Shown here: positions 43,544 to 52,068 of the stretch, piece by piece
Layout: each line of letters begins with the position of its first letter
How positions within the stretch are numbered: position 1 is the first letter of the stretch
NCBI RefSeq assembly: GCF_004341395.1
Contig: NZ_SLXT01000004.1
Location: 62,001-126,000 of the forward strand
Direction of reading: 5' to 3'
Length of the DNA stretch: 64,000 bases
Source of the DNA: Heliophilum fasciatum
Lineage (GTDB): Bacteria; Bacillota; Desulfitobacteriia; Heliobacteriales; Heliobacteriaceae
The notes under the pieces: generated by a model
What the model saw: only the letters and a program-made list of their open reading frames with translations
The model's database searches: none
What the model was told of the DNA's origin: nothing
Made by a program: the position numbers and the translations under genes

Positions 43544-44611
43544 ATGAAGGTATTGATTGTCGATGATTTGTTAAATAATCGTATTCTCTTGAAGTCACTG
43601 CTTAAGGGAATCGAAGATGTAGAGATTGAATTAGCGGACTCAGCGGCAGAGGCCTTCCGACTCATGGGTATAGTTGACGATCACATCAACACCGAAGAAC
43701 CGCTGGAATCGATCGATCTGATTCTTATGGACATCATGATGCCGGAGATGAACGGCGTGGAAGCTTGCCAGCTCTTAAAGGAATTGCCGGCGACGCGCCA
43801 TATTCCCATCATCATGGTCACGGCCAAAGCAGAGATGCAAGACTTGGAATCGGCTTTTAACGCCGGGGCCGTTGATTATATTACCAAACCGTTACGGCGC
43901 ATGGAATTGATGGCACGAGTACGGGCAGCACTTAATTCCAAGCGGGAAGCCGATAAGTTACGCCGTGTGCAAGCGCAACTGCGTCGACAGATTCATCAAC
44001 TGGAACAAGATCGGCAGGCATCACCGGCTATCGCCGGCGGTGAAGGGGCTTCGGTATCGTCCGTTGCGTCCGGCAATGCAATGACAACCCAAGATATGAA
44101 TGAAATCCTGTTGCGACTGCTTCGTTTTGGCTTTTGCACGGGTATCGAGGACACGAGCCGTTTTGCTGAGATGATCCGGGCAGAATGGAAAATTGCTGCG
44201 AAAAACAAGGCCTTGATGGCTTCTGTTTTGGTGGAGATCGATAACTTTGATGAGTATGAGCAGCAAGGCGGTGAAGGTGCGCAAGCTCTTGTCGATAGCC
44301 TTGGGCGAATCATGCTCGAAGTAATTACCGGAGAGGGAGAAAGTCTTTATCCCGGCGGCCCGGGACGAATGGCCATGATCTTGGCGGTGACGGCCACCGA
44401 TGATGCGTTGAAAAAAGCGCAAATGATTCAAAAACACTGGCGTGCTGCTTGTGAAGAAGGCACGTTGCCGGAAACATCCTTCACCATCAGCATCGGTGTT
44501 GCTACGGTGGAGCCGACGGAAAGAAACTTGCCTGCTGATTTACTGGAGATTTGTGAAAAGGCGCTCCAACGTGCCAAAGAAGAAGGCGGCGACCGCATCA
44601 AGCGGAACTAA
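43544..44611 (+). CDS. Response regulator with degenerate GGDEF domain
   Basis: The protein (355 residues) has a receiver domain (about 1-128) with acidic D7/D8, phospho-acceptor D63 in L-M-D-I-M-M-P, a Thr and the K in I-T-K-P. A coiled linker (about 130-165) leads to a GGDEF-like domain whose active site reads G-G-P-G-R instead of GGDEF; S-I-G-V-A-T later fits the fold. Diguanylate cyclase activity is therefore unlikely. ATG 43544 follows GAGGGAAAGG. It is translationally close to the DUF2334 gene. Confidence 0.85.
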   Translation: MKVLIVDDLLNNRILLKSLLKGIEDVEIELADSAAEAFRLMGIVDDHINTEEPLESIDLILMDIMMPEMNGVEACQLLKELPATRHIPIIMVTAKAEMQDLESAFNAGAVDYITKPLRRMELMARVRAALNSKREADKLRRVQAQLRRQIHQLEQDRQASPAIAGGEGASVSSVASGNAMTTQDMNEILLRLLRFGFCTGIEDTSRFAEMIRAEWKIAAKNKALMASVLVEIDNFDEYEQQGGEGAQALVDSLGRIMLEVITGEGESLYPGGPGRMAMILAVTATDDALKKAQMIQKHWRAACEEGTLPETSFTISIGVATVEPTERNLPADLLEICEKALQRAKEEGGDRIKRN

Positions 44612-44678
44612 GCTTACTTTTAGTTCAAAGCGCGTCATGAGGTGTATTATACGCCTACATAAATTGTATAATCTGTGA

Positions 44679-44707
44679 TTGACACATTATCGCTCAGCAC
44701 CTAAAAT
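44679..44707 (+). promoter_or_regulatory. Promoter of the kor operon
   Basis: A perfect TTGACA (44679-44684) and TAAAAT (44702-44707) are 17 bases apart, about 120 bases before korD. A separate TATAAT at 44667-44672 lacks a good -35. The 17-base imperfect palindrome at 44640-44656 lies between the previous gene and this promoter. Confidence 0.8.
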
Positions 44708-44829
44708 TGAATATGGACTTCGTTCAGGATGCGGCAGAGATGTCGCTGGTTTGATTAATCAGAAATTTCTCTTTATTTAACCTCGTCATCACGTTGCGGA
44801 CTGAACAGAACTTGTAATGAGGTGATCGT

Positions 44830-45051
44830 ATGGCCATTCCTGCGGAACAGTTGAAATCCCCAGTAACGGTGAATCTGGCATGGTGCAAGGGATGCGGGAT
44901 CTGTTATTCCCTTTGCCCAACGAAGGTTTTGATTGGTAATGAACTAAGTAAAGCCGTCGTTGCACACCCGGAACTCTGTACCTCTTGCCGTGTTTGCGAG
45001 GCCCATTGCCCCGATTATGCGATAACAGTTGAAGGGGGACCAAAGCGATGA
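44830..45051 (+). CDS. korD: 2-oxoglutarate:ferredoxin oxidoreductase, ferredoxin subunit
   Basis: The 73-residue protein has two [4Fe-4S] motifs, C-K-G-C-G-I-C-Y-S-L-C-P near residue 20 and C-T-S-C-R-V-C-E-A-H-C-P near 50. It is the delta subunit that takes electrons from the catalytic subunits. GAGGTGA precedes ATG 44830. The stop overlaps the korA ATG, and the order korDABC is standard in Clostridia and archaea. Confidence 0.92.
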   Translation: MAIPAEQLKSPVTVNLAWCKGCGICYSLCPTKVLIGNELSKAVVAHPELCTSCRVCEAHCPDYAITVEGGPKR

Positions 45052-46193
45052 GTGTCACTTCACTGAAAGCGAAATTGATGCAAGGTAACCAAGCCTGTGC
45101 GGAAGGAGCCATCTATGCCGGGGCTTCTTTTTATGCCGGTTACCCGATTACCCCTTCAACCGAGATTGCCGAGATTTTGTCCGAACGCTTACCTCAAGTA
45201 GGCGGACGTTTTATCCAAATGGAAGATGAAATTGCCAGTATGGCCGCCGTAATCGGCGCTTCCGTGACCGGGGCCAAAGCCATGACAGCCACGTCGGGAC
45301 CGGGTTTTTCCTTGAAGCAGGAAAATATCGGCCATGCGATGATCACTGAAGTCCCTTGCGTTATCGCGAACGTGATGCGTCTCGGTCCTTCCACCGGTGG
45401 TCCCACATCGCCGGCACAAGGTGATGTGATGCAAGCGCGTTGGGGCACTCATGGTGATCATCCCGTCATCACCCTTTGCCCGAATTCGGTGCAAGAGTGC
45501 TTTGAATTGACGGTGAAAGCCTTCAATATGGCCGAACGTTTCCGCACCCCCGTGTTTATCATGTTTGATGAAATTATCGGGCACATGCGTGAGCGTGTGG
45601 TGCTGCCGGAACCAGGGCAAATTCCCGTGGTCAACCGGAAAAAGCCGGAAGTAGGTCCGGAAAGCTATAAGGCCTATGAGCCTGTTGATGAAACGCTCGT
45701 CCCGCCGATGGCCAGCTTTGGTGACGGCTACCGCTACCATGTGACCGGTTTAACTCATGATGAAACTGGATTTGCTACGACCAAGCCGGAGAAGATGGCC
45801 GCCCATCTGCAACGTTTGCATGATAAGATTAACAATTTCTTGCCGGAAGTTGTCGATTATGAAGAGCAATCAATTGAAGATGCTGAAGTAGTTTTACTCG
45901 CTTACGGTTCGGTGGCACGGGCTGCGTCGCGGGCCGTGAAAGATGCCCGGGCAGCGGGCCTGAAAGTCGGTTTGATCCGCCCGATTACCTTGTGGCCGTT
46001 CCCGGGAGAAGCTGTCAAGAAAGCGGCAGCCAAGGCCAAAGCGGTAATTGTGGCAGAGATGAATTTAGGTCAGATCATCAATGAAGTGCGTGTCGCCGTA
46101 GAAGGACAAGCTCCGGTCTACGGGGTATTGCGGGCTGACGGCGAGCCGATCTCGCCCACCGAAATCCTCGCTAAGATCAAGGAGGTGCTCTAA
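45048..46193 (+). CDS. korA: 2-oxoglutarate:ferredoxin oxidoreductase, alpha subunit
   Basis: The protein (381 residues) has the Y-P-I-T-P-S-T-E motif near residue 32, E-D-E-I-A-S near 58, T-S-G-P-G-F-S-L near 82 and the coenzyme A region G-P-S-T-G-x-P-T. The complex interconverts 2-oxoglutarate with succinyl-CoA, CO2 and reduced ferredoxin. Among related 2-oxoacid enzymes the four-gene layout and subunit sizes best fit the 2-oxoglutarate type, but a branched-chain oxoacid substrate cannot be excluded. Confidence 0.88.
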   Translation: MSVTSLKAKLMQGNQACAEGAIYAGASFYAGYPITPSTEIAEILSERLPQVGGRFIQMEDEIASMAAVIGASVTGAKAMTATSGPGFSLKQENIGHAMITEVPCVIANVMRLGPSTGGPTSPAQGDVMQARWGTHGDHPVITLCPNSVQECFELTVKAFNMAERFRTPVFIMFDEIIGHMRERVVLPEPGQIPVVNRKKPEVGPESYKAYEPVDETLVPPMASFGDGYRYHVTGLTHDETGFATTKPEKMAAHLQRLHDKINNFLPEVVDYEEQSIEDAEVVLLAYGSVARAASRAVKDARAAGLKVGLIRPITLWPFPGEAVKKAAAKAKAVIVAEMNLGQIINEVRVAVEGQAPVYGVLRADGEPISPTEILAKIKEVL

Positions 46194-47015
46194 ATGAATC
46201 CGGAAATTGCTCAATATTATCGTGTGAACAAACTTCCCCACATTTGGTGCCCCGGCTGTTCTAACGGCATTGTCGTTCGTTCCATCGTCGAAGCGATTGA
46301 CAAAGCCGGACTGGATCAAGATAAAACTGTCATCGTTTCGGGTATCGGCTGCTCATCGCGGGCGCCGGGATATATGAATTTTGATACGCTCCACACCACC
46401 CACGGGCGGGCGCTTGCTTTTGCTACCGGTGTGAAGTTAGCCAAGCCGGAGCTCAACGTCTTCGTCATCACCGGTGACGGTGACTGCACTGCTATCGGCG
46501 GCAACCACTTTATCCATGCTGCCCGCCGGAACATCGACCTCAACGTGATTCTCTTTAACAACAACATCTACGGGATGACGGGCGGACAATATTCGCCGAC
46601 CAGCCCGACCGGTACCAAAGCGACGACAGCTGTCTATGGTAACATTGAGCGCAGCTTTGACAGTTGCAAGTTGGCGCAAACTGCCGGAGCCAGCTATGTG
46701 GCGCGAGGCAACGCCTTTAATACCCGTCAATTGACCGATATCATCCTGAAAGGGATCGAAAACCCCGGCTTCTCCTTTATTGAAGCCCTTTCCTCCTGTC
46801 CTGTGTACTACGGACGCCGCAATAAAAAAGGTGGCCCTGCCGATATGCTCAAGTGGCAGCGTGATGTTTGTGTGACTCAAGCCGCCTACGATCGTTTGCC
46901 GGAAGAAAAGCGGGCCGGCAAGATCATCACCGGTGTGCTTCATCATGAGCCGCAACCGGAATATACGGCCGAGTATGCCAAGATCATTGAAAAAGCGCAA
47001 GGAGGAAATGGCTGA
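46194..47015 (+). CDS. korB: 2-oxoglutarate:ferredoxin oxidoreductase, beta subunit
   Basis: The 273-residue subunit binds thiamine diphosphate through G-D-G-D-C near residue 98 with N-x-N-I-Y-G-M-T-G-G-Q near 122. Cysteines in C-P-G-C near residue 19, G-I-G-C-S and the late C-P position match the iron-sulfur ligands of this family. ATG 46194 directly follows the korA stop. It overlaps korC by one base. Confidence 0.92.
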   Translation: MNPEIAQYYRVNKLPHIWCPGCSNGIVVRSIVEAIDKAGLDQDKTVIVSGIGCSSRAPGYMNFDTLHTTHGRALAFATGVKLAKPELNVFVITGDGDCTAIGGNHFIHAARRNIDLNVILFNNNIYGMTGGQYSPTSPTGTKATTAVYGNIERSFDSCKLAQTAGASYVARGNAFNTRQLTDIILKGIENPGFSFIEALSSCPVYYGRRNKKGGPADMLKWQRDVCVTQAAYDRLPEEKRAGKIITGVLHHEPQPEYTAEYAKIIEKAQGGNG

Positions 47016-47566
47016 TGCGTGATCATTGGGAAATTCGTTTTGGCGGAACCGGTGGCCAAGGCCTGATCACAGCCGGTGTGATTTTGGCGGAAGCAGCGAT
47101 CATCGACGGAAAAAATGCCGTACAAAGCCAAAGCTATGGACCGGAATCGCGCGGCGGTTCTTCCAAAGCAGAAGTGATGATTGCCAATGACTCGATCGAC
47201 TACATGAAAGTTCTCGCTGCCGACGTTCTTTTGGTCATGAGTCCGGAAGCAGCGAAAAAATATTGCCCTGAAGTCAAAGACGATGCGGTGGTGATCATCG
47301 ATTCTACCTACGTCAAAGATGAGCAACCGGTGAAGGGCAACGTCTACCGCGTGAACATCAGCTTGCTGGCGAAGCAAGAAGTGGGCCGCGAAGTGGTGGC
47401 GAACATCGTTGCTCTCGGTGTGCTTGTCGGATTGACCAAGGTGGTATCGTGGGATGCCCTGGTGCAAGCCGTGTTGGCACGTGTACCGAAGGGAACGGAA
47501 GAGATGAATAAAAAGGCTCTGCAGGTGGGCTTGGATGCGGTCAAAGGACTGATTGACGCCGCCTAA
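47015..47566 (+). CDS. korC: 2-oxoglutarate:ferredoxin oxidoreductase, gamma subunit
   Basis: The protein (183 residues) has G-G-x-G-G-Q-G-L near residue 8, S-Y-G-P-E-S-R-G-G near 42 and D-V-L-L-V-M near 69, the gamma-domain pattern. GGAGG lies upstream within the korB end. It completes the four-subunit enzyme; no further pathway gene is attached. Confidence 0.93.
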   Translation: MRDHWEIRFGGTGGQGLITAGVILAEAAIIDGKNAVQSQSYGPESRGGSSKAEVMIANDSIDYMKVLAADVLLVMSPEAAKKYCPEVKDDAVVIIDSTYVKDEQPVKGNVYRVNISLLAKQEVGREVVANIVALGVLVGLTKVVSWDALVQAVLARVPKGTEEMNKKALQVGLDAVKGLIDAA

Positions 47567-47705
47567 GGGCCGGGTTGACATAGGACCAGCTTGCAGATCT
47601 AACATAGAAAAAATTCTTATTAAGACAGATTCCTGATTGTATTTAGCAACTAATCATGGCAAAATAAGAGCAGGAATAATTTTAAGCAAACAGGAGGTGA
47701 TTCTT

Positions 47706-47843
47706 GTGGCCAAAACCGGTGAAAAACCCGCAGCAGGTACCTATAAGTGTACCAAATGTCGCTTTAAGATCACTGTTGACGGAGCAACGGAACTGCCCAT
47801 TTGCCCGCTCTGCAAATTTGATGAGTACGTAAAAGTGGACTAA
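47706..47843 (+). CDS. Small zinc-ribbon protein
   Basis: The 45-residue protein has Y-K-C-T-K-C near residue 13 and C-P-L-C near 34, a rubredoxin-like knuckle pair, and ends in an acidic tail. GTG 47706 follows a near-perfect AGGAGGTGA by five bases, so it is very likely translated. Small proteins of this kind are common in anaerobes; the function is unknown. A terminator follows. Confidence 0.75.
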   Translation: MAKTGEKPAAGTYKCTKCRFKITVDGATELPICPLCKFDEYVKVD

Positions 47844-47868
47844 TCCCTTTTCGCGTTTTCGACGCATT

Positions 47869-47903
47869 AGCCCTGCCGGGGTCAAGCCCAGCAGGGCTTT
47901 TTG
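47869..47903 (+). terminator. Intrinsic terminator after the small zinc-ribbon gene
   Basis: AGCCCTGC pairs with GCAGGGCT across a 14-base loop and is followed by TTTT. Confidence 0.88.
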
Positions 47904-47954
47904 CCGTCGTGAGAACGGATTTTTTATAGAACAGTGATCGTCTTGAGGGATTAT

Positions 47955-47963
47955 TGCTATAAT
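47955..47963 (+). promoter_or_regulatory. Extended -10 promoter for the methionine synthase pair
   Basis: TGCTATAAT is an extended -10 element (TG-n-TATAAT) 65 bases before the ATG at 48028. No good -35 is found at 17 bases, which fits the extended type. Confidence 0.55.
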
Positions 47964-48027
47964 AAGCAGGGCACCTATCCGATCCTGTAGAAATAACCAA
48001 TAAACTTGAAGATAGGGGAGAAATAAG

Positions 48028-48774
48028 ATGCCCATGTGTCGCATTCCGTTAACCACAGTGGATAAGCCAGAAGTTCGCCGTTATGCAGGGATGGCGTCGG
48101 CGAATGATTTTCCGGAAGTTCTTTTGGCCGAGGCGATCGAAGAAGGATTACTTATGGCCAACGGAAAAGCGACGTGGCAAATCTTTCCCTATGATCCCGA
48201 ACAGGGAATGATCGTGGCACCGAATTTGTTGACCCTACAGGGCCAAGATATTCGTAAGCACCTGGCCCAATCGACGGAAGTGGCTGTGCTGGCAGCCACG
48301 ATTGGCGGGGATATTGGCCAAGCGATTGATCGGTGTTTTGCTGATGGCGAATATACCAAAGCGCTTTTGCTTGATGCGGTAGGCACTGCAGCCGTTGAAA
48401 CGGTTGCTGACGGTGCCAATCGCCTCATCGAGCAGGAGGCTGCCCGGCGCGGACTGGCGGCCACATGGCGATATAGTCCAGGTTATGGCGACTGGGATGT
48501 AACGGTACAACCGGAGTTGATTGTGCTGGCAGCCGGTGCGGCCATCGGACTTACGGTGACGAGCCACGCTATGCTCAAACCGCGCAAATCCGTTACGGCG
48601 CTGATCGGGTTATCGCCGCGTAAGGCTGCCGTAACAACTCTCGATAATACGATGCTGGGCACTCCGTTACAGTCGATGCCGACAACGGCAAGTACGAAAA
48701 AAGGGTGCACCCGTAATCGATGTGATATTTGTGGAAGAAAAGATTGCCTGGCCAGAAAGGGGTCACCTTCATGA
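48028..48774 (+). CDS. Stand-alone methionine synthase activation-domain protein
   Basis: The protein (248 residues) corresponds to the C-terminal SAM-binding reactivation domain of MetH: A-T-I-G-G-D-I near residue 91, D-A-V-G-T-A-A-V near 112, then Y-S-P-G-Y-G-D-W-D near 150. It ends with a Cys-rich motif C-T-R-N-R-C-D-I-C-G-R-K-D-C not found in ordinary MetH. It should help return cob(II)alamin to the active state. It overlaps the catalytic gene in ATGA, supporting a stoichiometric pair. Confidence 0.85.
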   Translation: MPMCRIPLTTVDKPEVRRYAGMASANDFPEVLLAEAIEEGLLMANGKATWQIFPYDPEQGMIVAPNLLTLQGQDIRKHLAQSTEVAVLAATIGGDIGQAIDRCFADGEYTKALLLDAVGTAAVETVADGANRLIEQEAARRGLAATWRYSPGYGDWDVTVQPELIVLAAGAAIGLTVTSHAMLKPRKSVTALIGLSPRKAAVTTLDNTMLGTPLQSMPTTASTKKGCTRNRCDICGRKDCLARKGSPS

Positions 48775-51221
48775 TTCAGTTATTTGACGGTGCCATGGGC
48801 ACCATGCTGCAAGCTGCCGGATTGCCGAACGGCAGTGCACCGGAGCAGTTCAACCTTGAGCATCCGGAAGCGGTAACGGCGATTCACCGCCGGTATGTAG
48901 AAAGCGGCTCGGCGATCATCGAAACCAACACCTTTGGCGCCAACCCGATTAAGCTGGCTCACTACGGGCTCGCCGATCAAGTGGAAGCCATCTGCCAGGC
49001 CGCTGTGCAAGCAGCGCGGGCTGCCGGTAACGCCGATACGCTGATTGCCGGTTCCGTTGGACCTACAGGGAAGCTGATCGCACCGCTGGGCGATCTCGCT
49101 TTTGATGACGCATACGCTGCTTTTCGACGGCAGATTGCCGCGCTGACGGCAGCCGGTGTAGATTATATTTTGATCGAGACGATTATTGATATTCAAGAGA
49201 TGCGCGCCGCTTTGCTGGCTGCCAAAGACGTGACCGATAAGCCGGTGATCTGTCAGCTTACTTTTGAAGCGGACGGACGGACTGTGACCGGCACCGATCC
49301 GGCAACAGCCGCGATTTTGCTTGACGCCATGGGCGCTGATGTTATTGGTGCCAACTGTTCCTTGGGGCCGGCGCAACTCCTGCCGATCGTGAAAGCGATG
49401 GCGGCGGTGACGCGTAAACCGCTGAGCATTCAGCCTAATGCCGGCATGCCAGTACTTGTCGACGGCAAGACCGTTTTTCCCATGGGGCCGGAAGAATTGG
49501 CTACATGGGCACCGAAATTGGCTGCTGCAGGCGCCTCTTATATCGGCGGATGCTGCGGTACTACGCCGGAACATATTCAAGCGGTTCGGGCGGCTTTGAC
49601 TGCTGCTGGTCATGATGTCGTTACCAGGCGCTATCCCACTGATTTTCCTGTTCGTGATCTGCCGACCGTAACGGCCTTGACGAGCCGCAGCCAAACGCTT
49701 TATCTTGGCCCCGCTTTTCCGCCGGTCTTGATCGGGGAGCGAATCAATCCGACGGGACGTAAAGCCTTGGCCGCCGAGATTCGCGATGGCAACTGGCTGA
49801 CCGTAAAAAAAGAAGCCCTCGGTCAGGTCCGAGCAGGGGCGCAGATCTTGGATGTCAATATGGGTGTACCGGGCATTGACCAACCAGCGGCCATGGCCAA
49901 TGCGATCACTGAACTGTCCATGCTCGTTGATGTACCCTTGGCGATTGATACGACCGATGCAGCATCCCTGGAAGCCGGGCTGAAGGCGTACCCGGGACGA
50001 GCACTGGTCAATTCGATCAGTGCTGAGCCTGACCGCCTGCGCGAGTTTTTACCGTTAGCCAAGAAATATGGCGCCGCTGTGCTTTGCTTGCCTATCGCGC
50101 CGGGCGGTGTTCCTGAGACGGCAGAGGAGCGCGCCGAGATAGCCCAGCGCATCGTTGATGCGGCCTTAGCTATCGGCTTGCGTCGGCAAGATTTGCTGCT
50201 CGATCCGCTGGTCTTGACGGTGGCCGCCGATGAGCAGGCGGCCAAGGAAACCTTAGGCACGCTGCGCCTGTTCCGGCAGCGCTTTGGTTTTCCCACGGTG
50301 ATGGGGCTCAGCAACGTCAGTTTCGGTTTGCCACGGCGCAATCTCCTCAATGCTACCTTTTGTGCCTTGGCCCTTGATGCCGGCCTTGATGCGCCGATTA
50401 TGAATCCTTATGATGAGGTCTTGCAAGATGCTATTGCGGCAGCGCGTACGTTGCTTGGCCATGATCGGCAAGGCCAAGCCTACAGTGTGCGCTACAGCGG
50501 TTGGCAAGCGCCGGCGGCCGGAACAGGTACAGCCGCCGCAGCGGCGGGAACAGCCGGGGTAGCAGTCGCCGGTGATGATGAAGGTGCCGATGTTCTTCAG
50601 CGGATCAAACGAACGGTGATCCGTGGTGAGAAAGAGAGCATCATTCCGTTGGTTCAGCAGGCATTAAACGAAGGTAAAGCGCCGCTGACGATTACTGATG
50701 AAGGTCTCACGGCGGCAATGAACGAGATCGGCGAAGCGTTTGGTGCTGGACGTTGCTATTTGCCGCAAGTGATGCTGGCGGCTGAAACGATGCGCGTCGC
50801 TTTTGGCACATTGAAAGCGCTTTTGCCGGCGCAAGCCATCGAAAGCAAAGGACGAGTGCTACTCGCAACGGTGCGTGGTGATATCCATGACCTGGGTAAA
50901 AATATTGTTGCTGCGCTGTTGGAAAACAACGGCTACACAGTAATCGATCTTGGTAAAGATGTGGCGCCGGAGACGATTGTGGCAGCCGCGCAAGAACATC
51001 AGGTGGATATTGTCGGGTTATGTGCTTTAATGACGACGACGCTGCCCGAAGTGGATGTGGCCATTGCCGCATTGAAAGCTGCTTCGGTGCCGGTTGTGAC
51101 CATGGTCGGTGGCGCTGTTGTGACGGAAGACTACGCTCAGCAGGCCGGTGCCGACGGCTATGCCGCTGACGGAGTCGCCGCCGTAGCGCTGGCGGCAAAA
51201 ATGCTCAAAGAGAAAAAGTAA
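48771..51221 (+). CDS. metH: Cobalamin-dependent methionine synthase lacking the activation domain
   Basis: The 816-residue protein has three domains: homocysteine-binding (about 1-290) with zinc ligands in N-C-S near 201 and G-G-C-C-G-T-T near 265; pterin-binding (about 315-590) with I-G-E-R-I-N-P-T-G-R; and cobalamin-binding (about 620-816) with the base-off His in D-I-H-D-L-G-K-N near 705. An Ala/Gly linker joins the last two. The usual fourth domain is missing and is encoded just upstream. This matches the Thermotoga-type split enzyme. Confidence 0.93.
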   Translation: MIQLFDGAMGTMLQAAGLPNGSAPEQFNLEHPEAVTAIHRRYVESGSAIIETNTFGANPIKLAHYGLADQVEAICQAAVQAARAAGNADTLIAGSVGPTGKLIAPLGDLAFDDAYAAFRRQIAALTAAGVDYILIETIIDIQEMRAALLAAKDVTDKPVICQLTFEADGRTVTGTDPATAAILLDAMGADVIGANCSLGPAQLLPIVKAMAAVTRKPLSIQPNAGMPVLVDGKTVFPMGPEELATWAPKLAAAGASYIGGCCGTTPEHIQAVRAALTAAGHDVVTRRYPTDFPVRDLPTVTALTSRSQTLYLGPAFPPVLIGERINPTGRKALAAEIRDGNWLTVKKEALGQVRAGAQILDVNMGVPGIDQPAAMANAITELSMLVDVPLAIDTTDAASLEAGLKAYPGRALVNSISAEPDRLREFLPLAKKYGAAVLCLPIAPGGVPETAEERAEIAQRIVDAALAIGLRRQDLLLDPLVLTVAADEQAAKETLGTLRLFRQRFGFPTVMGLSNVSFGLPRRNLLNATFCALALDAGLDAPIMNPYDEVLQDAIAAARTLLGHDRQGQAYSVRYSGWQAPAAGTGTAAAAAGTAGVAVAGDDEGADVLQRIKRTVIRGEKESIIPLVQQALNEGKAPLTITDEGLTAAMNEIGEAFGAGRCYLPQVMLAAETMRVAFGTLKALLPAQAIESKGRVLLATVRGDIHDLGKNIVAALLENNGYTVIDLGKDVAPETIVAAAQEHQVDIVGLCALMTTTLPEVDVAIAALKAASVPVVTMVGGAVVTEDYAQQAGADGYAADGVAAVALAAKMLKEKK

Positions 51222-51232
51222 TTTACAATAAT

Positions 51233-51273
51233 AAAAAGCCGGAAGTAACAACGAATAGTTACTTCCGGCTTTT
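51233..51273. terminator. Bidirectional terminator between metH and glutamate synthase genes
   Basis: AAAGCCGGAAGTAAC pairs perfectly with GTTACTTCCGGCTTT around an eight-base loop, with T runs both ways. Confidence 0.92.
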
Positions 51274-51294
51274 ACCTTTATATATCAAGAACGC

Positions 51295-52056
51295 TTACAC
51301 ACCGACATACAAATTCCCATAAGGTCGCTTATTAAAAGGAATCAGCTTGACAAAAGGCGCATCGAGAATTTCTCCAGCATCACCGCCGAAATGCCCAACA
51401 TAGCGACCCACATACTTACCGAGCACTTCTCGATCCTGCTCATCCAGTTCCACGACCTTGACTTCCTTGCCCAGTTGATGCTCCTCCACATTACCGCGAA
51501 TATACATGACGCCGCCGTGCATGCCGGTACCGCAGAAATCACCGACGATGGGATGACCTTCGCGGCCCGAGAGCCCAAGCAGAATCAATATGCCGCCGGC
51601 CATGTATTCGCCGAAAAAGGAACCGGCTTTGCCGCCGATAACCAAGACAGGAACCTTCTCTTGATACTCCTTCATGTGGATGCCGACACGAAAGCCAACA
51701 GAGCCTTCCACATAGACTTCGCCGTCGCGCATGGCATAGCCCAGTGTATCGCCGGTACTGCCATGGATGACGATTGTTCCGGCATTCATCGTATTGGCGA
51801 TACCATCCTGACCGTTACCGTAAACCGTCACTGTGAGGCCGTTCATATAAGCGCCTAGATCGTTGCCGGCGGTGCCCTCGACGATCAGCGAAGCGTTACC
51901 GGACAATCCGGTGCCGATATAGCGCTGACCGTTGACGCTGTGCACCCTTACCGTTGCAGCGCCGGCAGCCAGGGCAGCGCGAATTTTTTCGTTTAACTCT
52001 TTGTAGTACAGTCCCTGTGCGTTGATCGCCACAGCACTTGCGTTGGAAATCGTCAT
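51295..52056 (-). CDS. Glutamate synthase, GXGXG domain protein
   Basis: The 253-residue protein is the right-handed beta-helix domain found at the C-terminus of large glutamate synthase subunits: repeated G-x-x-G-x-x-x-G elements such as G-T-G-L-S-G-N, E-G-T-A-G-N-D-L-G and G-x-A-G-S-F-F-G-E-Y-M-A-G-G. It acts as a spacer and scaffold in GltB. Here it is a separate gene, last of three. The RBS is AAGGAGG. Confidence 0.9.
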   Translation of the reverse strand: MTISNASAVAINAQGLYYKELNEKIRAALAAGAATVRVHSVNGQRYIGTGLSGNASLIVEGTAGNDLGAYMNGLTVTVYGNGQDGIANTMNAGTIVIHGSTGDTLGYAMRDGEVYVEGSVGFRVGIHMKEYQEKVPVLVIGGKAGSFFGEYMAGGILILLGLSGREGHPIVGDFCGTGMHGGVMYIRGNVEEHQLGKEVKVVELDEQDREVLGKYVGRYVGHFGGDAGEILDAPFVKLIPFNKRPYGNLYVGV

Positions 52057-52068
52057 AAAAGCACCTCC

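Noticed and set aside
44640-44656. Palindromic 17-mer after the response regulator as a terminator
   Set aside because: No T run follows; left as an unexplained palindrome upstream of the kor promoter.
48780-49883. 367-codon open frame on the minus strand opposite metH
   Set aside because: Antisense of conserved metH motifs, no ribosome site, no recognisable domain.
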